The notes beneath the pieces are model-generated. The model was given only the letters and a program-made list of their open reading frames with translations, made no database searches and was not told the DNA's origin. 64,000 bases of DNA from Calothrix membranacea FACHB-236 (GTDB lineage Bacteria > Cyanobacteriota > Cyanobacteriia > Cyanobacteriales > Nostocaceae), in assembly GCF_014696315.1 (NCBI RefSeq), contig NZ_JACJPX010000033.1, positions 1 to 64,000 on the forward strand, read 5' to 3'. Of the stretch, positions 1 through 9,599 are shown piece by piece. The first letter of the stretch is position 1, and each line of letters starts with the position of its first letter. The translations under genes and the position numbers were made by a program.

Positions 1-1
1 A

Positions 2-88
2 AAGCTGTTTGGATTAGTCAAAACCAGGCGTAAGCGCCATCGAGAGATTGACGCTTACACCCAACAAATTTGGGCTTTATCTTCTTAA
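2..88 (+). CDS. C-terminal end of an unidentified protein (5' truncated by window edge)
   Basis: The frame beginning at base 2 is open to a TAA at 86-88 and encodes 28 residues, rich in Arg/Lys (LVKTRRKRHREIDAYT) and ending in WALSS. The composition looks like a real protein tail, but there is too little to assign a family. The next gene converges on it from the minus strand. The call as coding rests only on the open frame and plausible composition. Confidence 0.45.
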   Translation, partial: KLFGLVKTRRKRHREIDAYTQQIWALSS

Positions 89-100
89 GTTGACACCAAT

Positions 101-118
101 GGGCAGTGCCGTTCCCCT
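101..118. repeat. GCAGTGC-centred palindromic dispersed repeat, short copy
   Basis: The segment is centred on GGGCAGTGCCG, directly downstream of the first stop codon. Related palindromes with a GCAGTGC core occur at 61435-61458 and 61653-61675, so this looks like one member of a dispersed palindromic family lying between convergent genes. It may also help to terminate transcription; that is inference. Confidence 0.4.
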
Positions 119-155
119 ACAATCTGCCCCATTCTTTTTTCAAATTGGTATTACT

Positions 156-1385
156 TTATAAATCATCTCTTAAACCTGCGATCGCACTACTATAAAGATT
201 CAAAAAGCGAGATTCTTCTAAGGGTGCATCGTTGTTCCAGGTAGCCGCAACACAATATTGCTTGCCGTTCTTCGCTTTTAACCAAGTTGTCAGATTTAAA
301 ACCCCTGATTCCGATCCACCTTTAAATGCAACTCTTTCCCAATCTTCTGCTTTGGCAACTCCTGGATTGATACTCATTAAAGGTAAATCGGTAACTTGTG
401 TCATCAGGTCACACAGTTCTTTAGCTGTAAAAAACCACTCAACATCAAGGATAGGTTGGTTCCCCGCAAATTCCCTTGCATCAGGTAAAGGTTGTGACGC
501 TAGTGATTTTAAGATTGCTCTTTTCTGGGATTCATTACTACTACGATAGCGTTTTAATAAATCTTGATTTTTAGCACTTTTGAGTACAAATAATTCCCGA
601 GTAGTCAAAAAAGGACGGTTGCGGGGTGTGAGAGATTCAATAGCCTGTCGTCCCACAATGTTAATTAAGCTATCGGTGGCGGTATTATCACTTTGAGAAA
701 TCATCAACGCCGCTAAAGTCTGCAAAGTTAAAAGTGAGCGATCAGGCCAGGTTTGCAAAATCCCTGATGGTAAACTCTTCCAAGCTGGTTGTAACTCGAC
801 AACATCCTGCCACGATCGCTTACCTGTGGCAATTTGAGATTTGAGTGTTTGCAGTACTGCTAATTTAAAAGCAGAACCAACTGCTAGCGGTGTGGTAGCA
901 TTTAAAGCTGCTCGTTCTGATTTACCTTCGAGAACTAGAAAGTTGACTTTTCCCGGGAAAGTTTTAAATTCTGCGATCGCCTCTTCTAAACTCTTAGCCT
1001 GAGCAACAGGTGGTTGAAAGAAGAGCATGGCAATTTTACCATTGGCATCTAAACCAATTTGTGCAGGTACATAACCACGCGCAAACACAACTTTGTAATT
1101 TTTGCCTTCCTCTTCGACTCTCTGATAATCTCCTAGTCCCTGTTTCAAGCTGGCAATAATTTGTTGAATTTGAGCTATTGGTACTTGAGCCACAAACTCA
1201 GAAGTAAACCATTCAGATTTTACAGGCTCAATAGTTAAAAGTCTTTCCAAAGCAGCTTTTGGCATAATCGACTGTTTAGGTAACTGCGCTTGCACAATTG
1301 ATGATAAGTTTTGCTGATTTGTTCTGGCTAAAGCCTGATTTGGTAAAAGCAAACTTGTTGTTAATAATAAAGTTTCTAACCACAT
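156..1385 (-). CDS. Secreted serine hydrolase, class A beta-lactamase-like fold
   Basis: This 409-residue protein has a hydrophobic N-terminal signal segment (about residues 1-20). Its C-terminal half carries beta-lactamase/penicillin-binding landmarks: an S-x-x-K tetrad (SAFK, about Ser171/Lys174), an SDN triad (about 232-234) and a K-G-G element near residue 360 in the place of KTG. The first 140 residues are a separate domain of the kind that precedes the catalytic domain in cyanobacterial serine hydrolases. I chose the ATG at 1385; the frame can extend only to a TTG three codons upstream. It is expected to act in the periplasm, but beta-lactam hydrolysis cannot be inferred because many members of this group are uncharacterised. 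The family call is firm and the substrate unknown. Confidence 0.8.
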   Translation of the reverse strand: MWLETLLLTTSLLLPNQALARTNQQNLSSIVQAQLPKQSIMPKAALERLLTIEPVKSEWFTSEFVAQVPIAQIQQIIASLKQGLGDYQRVEEEGKNYKVVFARGYVPAQIGLDANGKIAMLFFQPPVAQAKSLEEAIAEFKTFPGKVNFLVLEGKSERAALNATTPLAVGSAFKLAVLQTLKSQIATGKRSWQDVVELQPAWKSLPSGILQTWPDRSLLTLQTLAALMISQSDNTATDSLINIVGRQAIESLTPRNRPFLTTRELFVLKSAKNQDLLKRYRSSNESQKRAILKSLASQPLPDAREFAGNQPILDVEWFFTAKELCDLMTQVTDLPLMSINPGVAKAEDWERVAFKGGSESGVLNLTTWLKAKNGKQYCVAATWNNDAPLEESRFLNLYSSAIAGLRDDL

Positions 1386-1967
1386 ATTTATCAAGTTATA
1401 AATATTTATATATAAATATTGAGTTATTAATTTATCTGTTGTAAAAGTTTTCTTTTGATTTTCCTCTACCTAAGAGCAATGGCACAATAAATAGTTGCTA
1501 TCAAATGAGAAAATCTTGCCGTAGTTATTGTGAGGTAACGGCTTTTGCTACCAACTATCTGACTAATAGACAAATTGATGAAAACTGCTGATGGTGATTA
1601 GTGTTAGCACAGCCACCTCTTTTGTTTACAGTGAGATATTCTTAACTTTACTACATCTATATGCATTTACTCCGTAATTGTACTATTACTATTCGTCAGT
1701 TCCATAATTAAAACTAAAACTGATGAGAGCTAACATCTTTTAGCATTCTCAATCATCAAAGAGTTGGCAGTACCAGATTTATCAAAAGAAGCATCTCCTA
1801 CCTCAATACTTGTTGGTTAAGGGAGAAAAGGCCAAGGGGAAGTAAAGAAAATAATTTCAACCCTTGCCCTGTAAGCCTTTCTCTAAACCAAATTATCAGT
1901 TCAAAATGCTACCCCTTGTAGTATTGGCTTCTACTCTATTCTTGATGTTCCAGAGGACGATTAATTA
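1386..1967. other. Intergenic spacer between divergent genes, no gene found
   Basis: This is 582 bases of AT-rich sequence between the start codons of the serine hydrolase (minus) and the hybrid kinase (plus), so it must hold both promoters. I see no convincing ORF, RNA gene or strong consensus promoter. A purine-rich segment (GGGAGAAAAGGCC and following, about 1820-1855) resembles other purine-rich spacers in the window. Confidence 0.5.
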
Positions 1968-4900
1968 ATGAGGCAGCACGGTTATCATTGGTTAAAATCA
2001 GCGAAAATTTACAGCAAACAAGTTCTGCTGTCATTGTTAGTTGGTATTGTGGTCTCAGTTGCAGTTCTCATACTCTGGCAAAAATTATTAACTCAAGAAA
2101 AGACCAATGTCGAGCAACTGATTCAACAGCAGGCGATTACAATCCAAACTGAAGTGACTAACCAGCTACAAAGTCGCATTCAAGCATTGCATCGCATGAG
2201 AAAGCGCTGGGAACTAGATGGCGGAACTCCGCAATATGGATGGGGAATCGATGCAGCCAGCTATGTTGAAGATTTTATAGGGTATCAAGCGATCGCATGG
2301 GTTGACTCATCATTTCAGGTACAGAGAATTGTGCCATTGGCTGGTAATGAAGCTTTACAAAATCTTGATCTCAGCCAGCAACCCCAACAACTAACTGCAC
2401 TGAAAACTGCTCGCGATCGCCGTCAAACTATTTTAACTAGCGCTGTCAATCTGGCCTCAGGGAAGAAAGGATTTTTTATTTACATACCTGTATTTCAAGC
2501 AGATAAGTTTGATGGCTTACTTGTGGGAGTTGTTCAAATTCAACCCTTTTTGTCATCTGTTGTACATCTACCACCAGGTTACAAACTGAGGGTATTTGAT
2601 GGTGAGGAATTGATTTACAGCCACGATTTACAACTACCAGAGCTATTTTCTTGGCATACAGAAAAAAAGATAGAATTTTATGGATTGAATTGGCGAATAC
2701 AGGTTGATCCTACTTCTGAATTATTAACCAACTTACACTCACCAATCCCAGAAGTCCTGTTGTTTGCTGGCTTATGGCTAGCTGGCGCGATGAGCTTATT
2801 AGTTTATTTTGCTCAAGTTGCCATGTTGAGCAATCGTCAGATAGCAATTATCAATCAGGAACTAGCACTGAAAATTCTAGAGCAAAATCAAGCAAAAGCA
2901 ATTCTCAAAGAAAAAGAAGAACGTTGGCAATTAGCGTTGCAAGGAAATAATGATGGTATTTGGGACTGGAACCTGAAAACCAATGAAGTCTTTTTCTCCG
3001 TACGCTGGAAAGAAATGTTGGGGTATCAAGACCACGAAATTTCTCATAATCTGGATGAATGGTCAAAACGAGTTCATCAGGAAGATTTGGAATGGGTAAC
3101 GCAGGTTCTCCAAGACCATTTTGCCAAGAAAACCCCTTTTTACATTACCGAATATCGAATGCTATGTAAGGACGGGAGTTATAAATGGATTCTGGATCGG
3201 GGACAAGCGCTTTGGGATGAAGCCGGAAATGTGGTGCGGATGGTGGGATCTCACACCGATATTAGTGAACGCAAACAAATCGAAGCCGCCTTAAAAGAAA
3301 GCGAAGGGCGATTTCGCATTATGGCAGATAGTGCGCCTGTGTTGTTATGGGTAGCTGATGTTGAGGGAAGTTGTAACTTTTTTAACCAAACCTGGCTAAA
3401 TTTTACTGGACATACTTTGGAAGAGGAACTCAAGGATGGGTGGGTAAAGGGAGTACATCCTGATGACTTAAAAAATACCCTCAATACCTATTGGACTGCA
3501 TTTAATGCTCGCCAACCCTTGAAGATGGAGTACCGTTTGCGTCGTGCTGACGGTGAGTACCGTTGGATTTTAGACACAGGTATACCCAGGTTTCATGCTG
3601 ATGGTAGCTTTGCTGGATATATCGGTTCTTGTGTAGATATTAGCGATGTTTACAACGAATTGCGCTTACGCAAACTTGCGGAGGAGGCTCTGCAAAAACA
3701 ATTACAACATACGCTGCTGCTGGAAAAAATCACCCAAGAAATTCGCCATAGTCTAGACAGCAAAGAAATATTTGAAACAGCTGCCACTCAAATTGGCAAA
3801 GTATTTGTTGTTGATCGTTGTTTGATTCACTCTTACATGAGTGAGCCTATACCGCAAATTCCCGTAGTAGCAGAATATGTTGTGGCTGATTACACATCAA
3901 TGCTGGAAACGGAGATTGCCATTGATGATAATCCCTATATTCAGCAAATCATTGCCCAGGATCGAGCGATCGCTTCTGCTAATGTCTACAAAGATCCGTT
4001 AATTCAAGCCTCTAACCTCAACTGCGAAGCAACAGGCTTAAAATCCCTGCTTTCTGTCCGCACTTCCTATCAAGGACAACCGAACGGTGGCATTAGCTTA
4101 TACCAATACAGCCATATTCGCCAGTGGACTCAAGAAGAAATTGAATTATTTGAAGCTGTAGCAGCACAATTAGGTATTGCTTTAGCACAGGCTCACCTTT
4201 TAGAACAAGAAACCCGCCAGCGAGAAGAACTGACATTAAAAAACTTTGCCCTAGAGCAAGCAAAACGACAAGCAGAAGCCGCGAACCGTTCCAAGAGCGA
4301 GTTTTTAGCGATGATGAGTCACGAAATTCGCACGCCAATGAATGCCGTGATTGGCTTGACAGGCTTGCTGCTAGATATGACAATAACTCCCCAGCAACGA
4401 GAATTTTTAGAAATTATTCGCAGCAGCAGTGATACTTTACTTGCCATTATCAATGATATTTTGGATTTCTCGAAGATTGAATCTGGCAACTTGGACTTGG
4501 AGAGACATCCTTTCAATTTAGATAAATGTATCGAAGAAGCCTTAGATTTACTCGCGCCTCAAGCTAATGCCAAAGGAATCAATTTAGCTTATTTGATGGA
4601 AAGGCACACCCCAAACACAATTATGGGGGATATCACTAGAGTCAGACAAACTTTAATCAATCTGTTGGGTAATGCAGTCAAATTTACAGAAACAGGGGAA
4701 GTTGTAGTTTATGTCACAGCCCAACAGTTAATCAGTCCCCAAGAATACCAAATTCAATTTGCCGTTAAAGATACAGGCATTGGCATTCCCCAAGATAGAA
4801 TGGAGCGACTGTTTAAGCCTTTTAGCCAAGTTGATGCATCCATGACTCGCCAATATGGGGGTACCGGATTAGGTTTAGCCATCAGCAAGCGCTTAAGTGA

Positions 4901-6269
4901 ATGTATGGGCGGTACTATGTGGGTAGAAAGCGAGGTAGGAGTCGGCTCAACCTTTTATTTCACCATAGTGGCGCAAGCAGTTTCCAGTTCTGAAAAATTT
5001 GAAATTGATATCTTACAGCCAAATTTATCAGGCAAAAAACTGTTAATAGTTGATGACAACGCCACCAATCGCCAAATTATCACCCTACAAGCCTCAAGCT
5101 GGGGCATGGAGGTGCGTGCAGCCACTTCAGGTTGGCAAGCTTTGGAATATATCACCTCCGGGGAAAAATTTGATTTAGCTATTTTGGATATGCATCTGCC
5201 ACAAATGAATGCTTTAACTCTGGCAGCAAAAATTCACTCTTTCCCAGGCTGTCAAGATTTACCCTTAGTATTGCTCATTTCCGTGGGAGAATTAGCAAAC
5301 CCAGAACAGACAGCCACATCAGATTTTATCGGTATTCTGAATAAACCAATTAAGCGATCGCATCTTTTAGATCTCTGCATTCGCATCTTCGCTGGACAAA
5401 AAGCTTGTGTCTTACCTGTACAATCGTCGCTACCGCCAGTATTTGATTCTAAATTGAGTCAACAACTACCTTTAAGTATTTTGTTAGTCGAAGATATTAC
5501 TTTTAACCAAAAGGTGGCTGTAAAAATGTTGGAGCGCTTGGGTTATCAGGCTGATGTTGTCAATAATGGACTAGAAGCACTTTCAGCTTTGCGCCGACAA
5601 TCTTACGATCTAGTCTTTATGGATGTACAAATGCCAGAAATGGATGGACTAGAAACAACACGCCAGATTCGTCAAGAATGCGTCGAGCAAAGCCAACCTT
5701 GGATTATCGCCATGACAGCCCATGCTATGCAAGGCGACAAAGAAGAGTGTCTCAGCGCCGGAATGAATGACTACATTACTAAACCGATCAGATCTGAGAC
5801 TCTTGTCCAAGCTTTTAATAATTATAAAGCTTTGCATCCATCGAATAATAACCAAGATATTGATCATTCAGAATTAAAGAGCTTTTCTCCACTAGAAATT
5901 AATTCTCAGGTAAGTTTGCCACCTGCTATTGATGCTATAACTTTTCAATCTTTAAAAGATTTAGCAATTGATGAAACTAACCTTTTAGTAGAGATAATTG
6001 AATGTTATTTAGACGACACACCAAAAAAAATCCTAGCAATTTCTCAAGCCGTTGAACAAAAAGATGCTGTAGGAATTTGCCAAATTACCCATTCTTTAAT
6101 CTCATCAAGCCTAACAATTGGTGCTGTAGTTTTCGCTCAATTATGCAGAAAAATAGAAACAATAGGGAGGGCTGGTAGTACAGATAATGCCACTCAATTA
6201 GTTGATCAACTTCAAATAGAGCATCAAAGGGTAAGAGATGTTTTGCAATTAGAAATAATAGGTAAGTAG
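1968..6269 (+). CDS. Hybrid sensor histidine kinase: CHASE-PAS-PAS-GAF-HisKA-HATPase-REC-REC-HPt
   Basis: This 1433-residue membrane kinase has a membrane helix at about residues 17-38, a CHASE-type extracytoplasmic sensor (about 70-235) and a second helix (about 262-283). Two PAS domains (from about 320 and 447) and a GAF domain (about 585-745) follow. The dimerisation box [11 protein letters not shown] places the phosphoacceptor at His785. The HATPase has its N box ([10 protein letters not shown]) and G boxes (DTGIGI, GGTGLGL). Two receiver domains follow, with probable phospho-Asp at 1074 (LDMHLP) and 1219 ([10 protein letters not shown]), then a C-terminal HPt with His1375 (THSL). All phosphorelay stages are therefore in one chain. 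No response regulator or transcription factor lies next to it. ATG 1968 follows AGAGGA. CHASE domains bind small extracellular ligands; the ligand here is unknown. Confidence 0.93.
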   Translation: MRQHGYHWLKSAKIYSKQVLLSLLVGIVVSVAVLILWQKLLTQEKTNVEQLIQQQAITIQTEVTNQLQSRIQALHRMRKRWELDGGTPQYGWGIDAASYVEDFIGYQAIAWVDSSFQVQRIVPLAGNEALQNLDLSQQPQQLTALKTARDRRQTILTSAVNLASGKKGFFIYIPVFQADKFDGLLVGVVQIQPFLSSVVHLPPGYKLRVFDGEELIYSHDLQLPELFSWHTEKKIEFYGLNWRIQVDPTSELLTNLHSPIPEVLLFAGLWLAGAMSLLVYFAQVAMLSNRQIAIINQELALKILEQNQAKAILKEKEERWQLALQGNNDGIWDWNLKTNEVFFSVRWKEMLGYQDHEISHNLDEWSKRVHQEDLEWVTQVLQDHFAKKTPFYITEYRMLCKDGSYKWILDRGQALWDEAGNVVRMVGSHTDISERKQIEAALKESEGRFRIMADSAPVLLWVADVEGSCNFFNQTWLNFTGHTLEEELKDGWVKGVHPDDLKNTLNTYWTAFNARQPLKMEYRLRRADGEYRWILDTGIPRFHADGSFAGYIGSCVDISDVYNELRLRKLAEEALQKQLQHTLLLEKITQEIRHSLDSKEIFETAATQIGKVFVVDRCLIHSYMSEPIPQIPVVAEYVVADYTSMLETEIAIDDNPYIQQIIAQDRAIASANVYKDPLIQASNLNCEATGLKSLLSVRTSYQGQPNGGISLYQYSHIRQWTQEEIELFEAVAAQLGIALAQAHLLEQETRQREELTLKNFALEQAKRQAEAANRSKSEFLAMMSHEIRTPMNAVIGLTGLLLDMTITPQQREFLEIIRSSSDTLLAIINDILDFSKIESGNLDLERHPFNLDKCIEEALDLLAPQANAKGINLAYLMERHTPNTIMGDITRVRQTLINLLGNAVKFTETGEVVVYVTAQQLISPQEYQIQFAVKDTGIGIPQDRMERLFKPFSQVDASMTRQYGGTGLGLAISKRLSECMGGTMWVESEVGVGSTFYFTIVAQAVSSSEKFEIDILQPNLSGKKLLIVDDNATNRQIITLQASSWGMEVRAATSGWQALEYITSGEKFDLAILDMHLPQMNALTLAAKIHSFPGCQDLPLVLLISVGELANPEQTATSDFIGILNKPIKRSHLLDLCIRIFAGQKACVLPVQSSLPPVFDSKLSQQLPLSILLVEDITFNQKVAVKMLERLGYQADVVNNGLEALSALRRQSYDLVFMDVQMPEMDGLETTRQIRQECVEQSQPWIIAMTAHAMQGDKEECLSAGMNDYITKPIRSETLVQAFNNYKALHPSNNNQDIDHSELKSFSPLEINSQVSLPPAIDAITFQSLKDLAIDETNLLVEIIECYLDDTPKKILAISQAVEQKDAVGICQITHSLISSSLTIGAVVFAQLCRKIETIGRAGSTDNATQLVDQLQIEHQRVRDVLQLEIIGK

Positions 6270-6302
6270 GTTGGCGAAATTAAAGATAACTGGCTAAGGC
6301 TG

Positions 6303-6337
6303 TCATTGGTCATTGGTCATTGGTCATTGGTCATTGG
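6303..6337. repeat. Heptanucleotide tandem repeat, five perfect TCATTGG units
   Basis: Five exact consecutive copies of TCATTGG lie just downstream of the hybrid kinase stop codon. Heptamer arrays of this kind (STRR sequences) are characteristic of Nostocales intergenic DNA. A related array with unit GGTAAT(G/T) follows at 6404-6431. Confidence 0.9.
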
Positions 6338-6403
6338 TAAAGATTTTAAACCTATTTACGTTTATTAACATAGTTGGGTTTATTGTTGCCGACTTACTTA
6401 GTA

Positions 6404-6431
6404 GGTAATTGGTAATGGGTAATGGGTAATT
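6404..6431. repeat. Heptanucleotide tandem repeat, four GGTAAT(T/G) units
   Basis: Four adjacent 7-base units (GGTAATT, GGTAATG, GGTAATG, GGTAATT) end nine bases before the stop codon of the minus-strand phosphatase-like gene. It is the same class of heptamer array as at 6303 but a different unit. Confidence 0.85.
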
Positions 6432-6439
6432 GGTGTTTC

Positions 6440-6823
6440 TTACTTCTCCCATGCTCTCTGCTCTCTGCCACTCTGCTTTTTATCTCCCCTATTCTCCTTT
6501 TTCCCTAACAAAGGTAGTATTTTCTTTTTTAATAACTCAATTAAAGCGGGTTCCATATATTCATATTCATCGGGAATATCTAAACAAATGACTCGCTTAT
6601 CTTTGAGAAAAGGCTGGAAATTCTTGGCTAGCTTTTGTTTATGTGATTTTTCCATCACAAAGATTATATCTGCCCAGGCGATCGCTTCTGTGGAAACTGG
6701 GACTTCAGCATAACGATCCAATCCGGCGGAATCAGTTTCCAGCCCTTCATACTCCGCAAAAACAACTTCGGCGGTAGGGCTTCGCAGTCTATTCTGGCTA
6801 CATAAAAATAAAAGTTTTTGCAT
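6440..6823 (-). CDS. Low-molecular-weight protein tyrosine phosphatase-like protein
   Basis: The N-terminus holds the C-x5-R-S phosphate-binding signature of the LMW-PTP/arsenate-reductase fold (CSQNRLRS, Cys8 and Arg14). The typical general-acid D-P pair near residue 120 of classical LMW-PTPs is not visible, because the conserved part ends at about residue 105. The last ~22 residues are almost all charged or polar (KKENRGDKKQSGREQR) and are encoded by a low-complexity pyrimidine-rich stretch next to heptamer repeats. That tail therefore looks like repeat DNA captured by loss of the original stop. Function is uncertain: it may be a short, PTP-derived phosphatase. Confidence 0.75.
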   Translation of the reverse strand: MQKLLFLCSQNRLRSPTAEVVFAEYEGLETDSAGLDRYAEVPVSTEAIAWADIIFVMEKSHKQKLAKNFQPFLKDKRVICLDIPDEYEYMEPALIELLKKKILPLLGKKENRGDKKQSGREQRAWEK

Positions 6824-6916
6824 TATTAATTAACATTTATAACAACAAAAGTGTGCTTAGTAGATTGAGCGATCGCACTCAGTTTCAGGATTACAAAACT
6901 AGCTCCCTTTACCCAA

Positions 6917-6946
6917 TTGACATAGGATAGCAATACACGATACATC
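6917..6946 (+). promoter_or_regulatory. Candidate promoter for the sbtA-sbtB-carbonic anhydrase operon
   Basis: A perfect TTGACA (-35) at 6917-6922 is followed after 17-18 bases by ATACAT/TACATC (6940-6946), a weak -10. This would leave a leader of roughly 70 bases before the sbtA start. The -10 is poor, so an activator may be needed. SbtA genes are generally induced by low inorganic carbon, but I see no unambiguous regulator box. Confidence 0.35.
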
Positions 6947-7022
6947 ATGAGTCAATCGTTAAATTATTCCAAATGCAAAGTTCCTTTAATCGCCAGTTTT
7001 ATCAGCATCAGGGGGGATGAAT

Positions 7023-7991
7023 ATGGATACCAGTTTGATCATATCCAACATATTAAATCCGCCCATCCTCTTCTTCTTTTTGGGGATGACAGCTGTTTTT
7101 GTGAAGTCGGATTTAGAAATTCCTCCGCCTGTACCCAAACTATTTTCGCTTTATCTGCTATTTGCGATTGGTTTTAAAGGCGGGGTAGAATTAATTAAAA
7201 GTGGCATCACTCAAGAAGTCGTTTTGACGCTCTTGGCAGCGATGTTGATGGCTTGTTTTGTCCCGATTTACACCTTTTTTATCTTAAAACTCAAGCTTGA
7301 TACTTACGATGCTGCCGCGATCGCCGCAACTTATGGTTCTATCAGTGCTGTCACCTTCATCACCGCTAGTGCCTTTTTAAGCGAGCTTGGTATTACTTTT
7401 GATGGCTACATGGTAGCAGCTTTAGCTCTCATGGAATCTCCAGCCATCATTGTTGGTCTGATCCTGGTGAATATATTTACAGTAGATGAAAAGCGGGAAT
7501 TTTCTTGGACAGAAGTGTTACAAGAAGCATTTCTCAATAGTTCCGTTTTTCTGTTGGTAGGTAGCCTGGTAATTGGTGTTTTGACAGGAGAACATGGTTG
7601 GCACGTTTTGGAACCTTTCACCCAGGGAATGTTTTATGGCGTTCTCACCTTCTTTTTATTAGATATGGGATTAGTCGCCGCCAGAAGAATTAAAGACTTG
7701 CAAAAAACCGGACTTTTTCTGATTTTATTTGCCATACTAATTCCTTTAGTTAATGCAGGCATTGGATTGGCAATTTCCAAATTCATTGGTATGCCTCGAG
7801 GAGATGCCTTACTGTTTGCTGTTTTGTGTGCCAGTGCTTCTTACATCGCTGTTCCTGCAGCTATGCGGATGACTGTTCCAGAGGCTAACCCTAGCCTGTA
7901 CGTTTCTACAGCTTTAGCAGTCACATTCCCGTTCAATATTATTGTGGGTATTCCGTTATACCAATACGGAATTAACCTGTTGTGGAGGTAA
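7023..7991 (+). CDS. sbtA: SbtA, sodium-dependent bicarbonate transporter
   Basis: This is a polytopic inner-membrane protein of about 322 residues with some ten hydrophobic segments and the SbtA-type segments LLFAIGFKGGVEL near the N-terminus and CASASYIAVPAAMRM near the C-terminus. The family imports bicarbonate with sodium to feed carboxysomes. The loop between the two halves is short (around VDEKREFSWTEV), making the protein shorter than the 374-residue Synechocystis SbtA. I prefer ATG 7023, six bases after the GGGGGG ribosome site at 7011-7016; ATG 7017 touches that site and is less likely. The stop at 7991 is four bases from the sbtB start, and GGAGG inside the sbtA end serves as the sbtB ribosome site. 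First gene of a three-gene operon. Confidence 0.92.
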   Translation: MDTSLIISNILNPPILFFFLGMTAVFVKSDLEIPPPVPKLFSLYLLFAIGFKGGVELIKSGITQEVVLTLLAAMLMACFVPIYTFFILKLKLDTYDAAAIAATYGSISAVTFITASAFLSELGITFDGYMVAALALMESPAIIVGLILVNIFTVDEKREFSWTEVLQEAFLNSSVFLLVGSLVIGVLTGEHGWHVLEPFTQGMFYGVLTFFLLDMGLVAARRIKDLQKTGLFLILFAILIPLVNAGIGLAISKFIGMPRGDALLFAVLCASASYIAVPAAMRMTVPEANPSLYVSTALAVTFPFNIIVGIPLYQYGINLLWR

Positions 7992-7995
7992 TAAT

Positions 7996-8307
7996 ATGCA
8001 CCTAGTTAAAAAAATAGAAATTATCGCCAACTCCGTTGAACTTGCCAAAATATTAGATGGTTTAGACAAGTCAGGTGTACATGGTCATGCTGTAATCCGA
8101 GGAGTTGCGGGCAAAGGATTACGAGGGGGAGCAGAAGATTTAGATATGACGATGCTAGATAATGTCTATATCATCGCCTTTTGTATGCCAGAGCAACTCA
8201 AGCCTGTAGTGGAAAATATTAGACCACTACTCAACAAGTTTGGTGGTACTTGTTACATCTCCGATGTCATGGAAATTCGCTCCATGAAATGTGTTGCGTC
8301 GTTATGA
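7996..8307 (+). CDS. sbtB: SbtB, PII-like regulator of SbtA (short form)
   Basis: This 103-residue protein has the PII-like ferredoxin fold pattern: a first beta strand (KKIEIIANS), a flexible T-loop region with GVAGKGLRGGAEDL (about residues 34-47), and a last core strand (TCYISDVMEI). In Synechocystis, SbtB binds adenine nucleotides and gates SbtA. Here the protein ends in MKCVASL and lacks the C-terminal CGPEGC redox loop of the Synechocystis protein, keeping one Cys. A longer in-frame ORF begins at 7942 inside sbtA, but ATG 7996 has GGAGG at 7984-7988 and matches the family start. Its stop overlaps the next start in an ATGA tetranucleotide, implying translational coupling. Confidence 0.88.
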   Translation: MHLVKKIEIIANSVELAKILDGLDKSGVHGHAVIRGVAGKGLRGGAEDLDMTMLDNVYIIAFCMPEQLKPVVENIRPLLNKFGGTCYISDVMEIRSMKCVASL

Positions 8308-9005
8308 AACATTTTCTACAACGTCGTGATGTTTTGCGGTTGGGAATCACTGGTACATTGGGGATGATGGTCACTACCAGTGATTTACTTTGGCGAGTTC
8401 AACAGGCTCAAGCCGCAGAAAAGCCTCAACCCCTCAGCCCCGATGAAGCATTGCAAAAGCTAATTGAGGGAAATCAACGCTTTATCGAACATCAACCCCA
8501 ATACCCAGATCAATCGGCGGCGCGGTTGCAGGAAGTAGCGCAAGCACAACATCCCTTTGCAACCATCCTCACTTGTGCAGATTCACGAGTACCCGTAGAA
8601 ATTCTTTTCGATCAAGGTGTTGGAGATATCTTTGATATTCGGATTGCGGGGAATATTGCCACACCAGAAGCCCGTGGCAGCATTGAATATGCTGTAACGC
8701 TGTTAGGTTCGCCTTTGCTAATGGTACTGGGCCACGAGCGTTGCGGAGCCGTCACAGCCGCCGTGCAAAACGAAGTGCTGCTGGGTGATATTAGTACCTT
8801 TGTGAATGCAATTAAGCCAGCCGTCGCCAGAGTGAAAAATCAGTTAGGTGACCCAGTGGAGAACGCTGTCGTCGCCAATGTGCAATATCAAATTGAACGC
8901 TTAAAGCGATCGCGTCTTTTAACTGAAAGCTTACAATCTGGCAAACTCAAAATTGTGGGAGGTCGTTACGATTTAGATACAGGCAAAGTCAGTATTATCG
9001 CTTAG
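8304..9005 (+). CDS. Beta-type carbonic anhydrase with twin-arginine-like export signal
   Basis: This 233-residue beta-carbonic anhydrase has zinc ligands and the catalytic dyad in CADSRVP (Cys91, Asp93, Arg95) and HERCGAV (His144, Cys147). The N-terminus has a twin-arginine motif (QRRDVLRLG) followed by a hydrophobic stretch and an AQA-A cleavage-like site near residue 37, so it is probably exported to the periplasm like EcaB. The start ATG overlaps the sbtB stop by four bases. It interconverts CO2 and bicarbonate, so beside SbtA it could supply or scavenge bicarbonate at the outer face of the membrane. The enzyme call is firm; export is inferred from the signal. Confidence 0.92.
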   Translation: MKHFLQRRDVLRLGITGTLGMMVTTSDLLWRVQQAQAAEKPQPLSPDEALQKLIEGNQRFIEHQPQYPDQSAARLQEVAQAQHPFATILTCADSRVPVEILFDQGVGDIFDIRIAGNIATPEARGSIEYAVTLLGSPLLMVLGHERCGAVTAAVQNEVLLGDISTFVNAIKPAVARVKNQLGDPVENAVVANVQYQIERLKRSRLLTESLQSGKLKIVGGRYDLDTGKVSIIA

Positions 9006-9149
9006 GGCTGAAATTTGCCGTCTGGTACCTCGTGGAAGCACTACAATCGATAAAAGGACATTGTTCACTAGCTACCCCACTTTACCCATGACGGCAACAT
9101 TAATTCAGAGTCCTGAGATTGGGTACGAGAAAATTTAGCAACCTAACTG

Positions 9150-9190
9150 TATAGAACATGGCGTTGCTAGCTGCGATCGAAGTTGAAATA
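9150..9190 (+). repeat. Left copy of an imperfect direct repeat flanking a toxin-antitoxin module
   Basis: The segment with AGAACATGGCGTTGCTAGCT and following bases matches 9871-9911 at nearly all positions. It encodes MALLAAIEVE and then stops, whereas the right copy continues as a 98-codon ORF. It is therefore a truncated duplicate of the 5' end of the gene at 9879, on the other side of the vapBC-like pair. Confidence 0.75.
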
Positions 9191-9209
9191 CCCCAGAACT
9201 AAGAAATAT

Positions 9210-9599
9210 TCACCAAGCGATCGTTTGTAAGTTTTCAACCTCCTGAAAGTGAGCATCGCGTGTTACTAAGGTCAAATTATATTGGAGTGTGAGTGCTGCA
9301 ATCCAAATATCATTTTCTGGCAAGGGACGACCTTTGAAACGTAACTTGTGTTTCACTTCACCATAATATCGAGCCGTTTCTGTATTACATTCGAGTACAG
9401 TATTATTAGCAATAAATTCATCAATACGTTGTAAATTTTCTTTTGATCGCCCTGATTTTCTTGCACCATAAAATAACTCACCCACTGCAATACTGGGGAT
9501 AAATACTTCATCTGCTTGTGCAAGGCTATTTTTAACCTCTACTTCATTTGCGAAGAGAGCAATAATGATATTAGTGTCTAATAAATATCTACCACTCAT
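9210..9599 (-). CDS. PIN-domain toxin, VapC type
   Basis: This 129-residue PIN-domain ribonuclease has acidic residues in LLDTNIIIAL (Asp near 7), VGELFYGARK (Glu), ENDIWIAA (Asp) and VTRDAHF (Asp), the usual four-acid metal site. VapC proteins cleave tRNA or rRNA when freed from their antitoxin. I chose the ATG at 9599 because the family starts MSGxYLLDTN; the longer frame to 9629 would run deep into the antitoxin. The start overlaps the antitoxin stop by 11 bases, the typical coupled order antitoxin then toxin. Imperfect direct repeats lie on both sides of the pair, suggesting mobility. Confidence 0.88.
   Translation of the reverse strand: MSGRYLLDTNIIIALFANEVEVKNSLAQADEVFIPSIAVGELFYGARKSGRSKENLQRIDEFIANNTVLECNTETARYYGEVKHKLRFKGRPLPENDIWIAALTLQYNLTLVTRDAHFQEVENLQTIAW

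Noticed and set aside
156-1385. Acquired beta-lactamase resistance gene
   Set aside because: The KTG position reads KGG and there are no mobile elements around it; a chromosomal serine hydrolase of unknown substrate is the better call.
6947-7177. 76-codon ORF overlapping the start of sbtA
   Set aside because: It lies in another frame of sbtA, and SbtA homology covers the region; the ORF has no recognisable domain.
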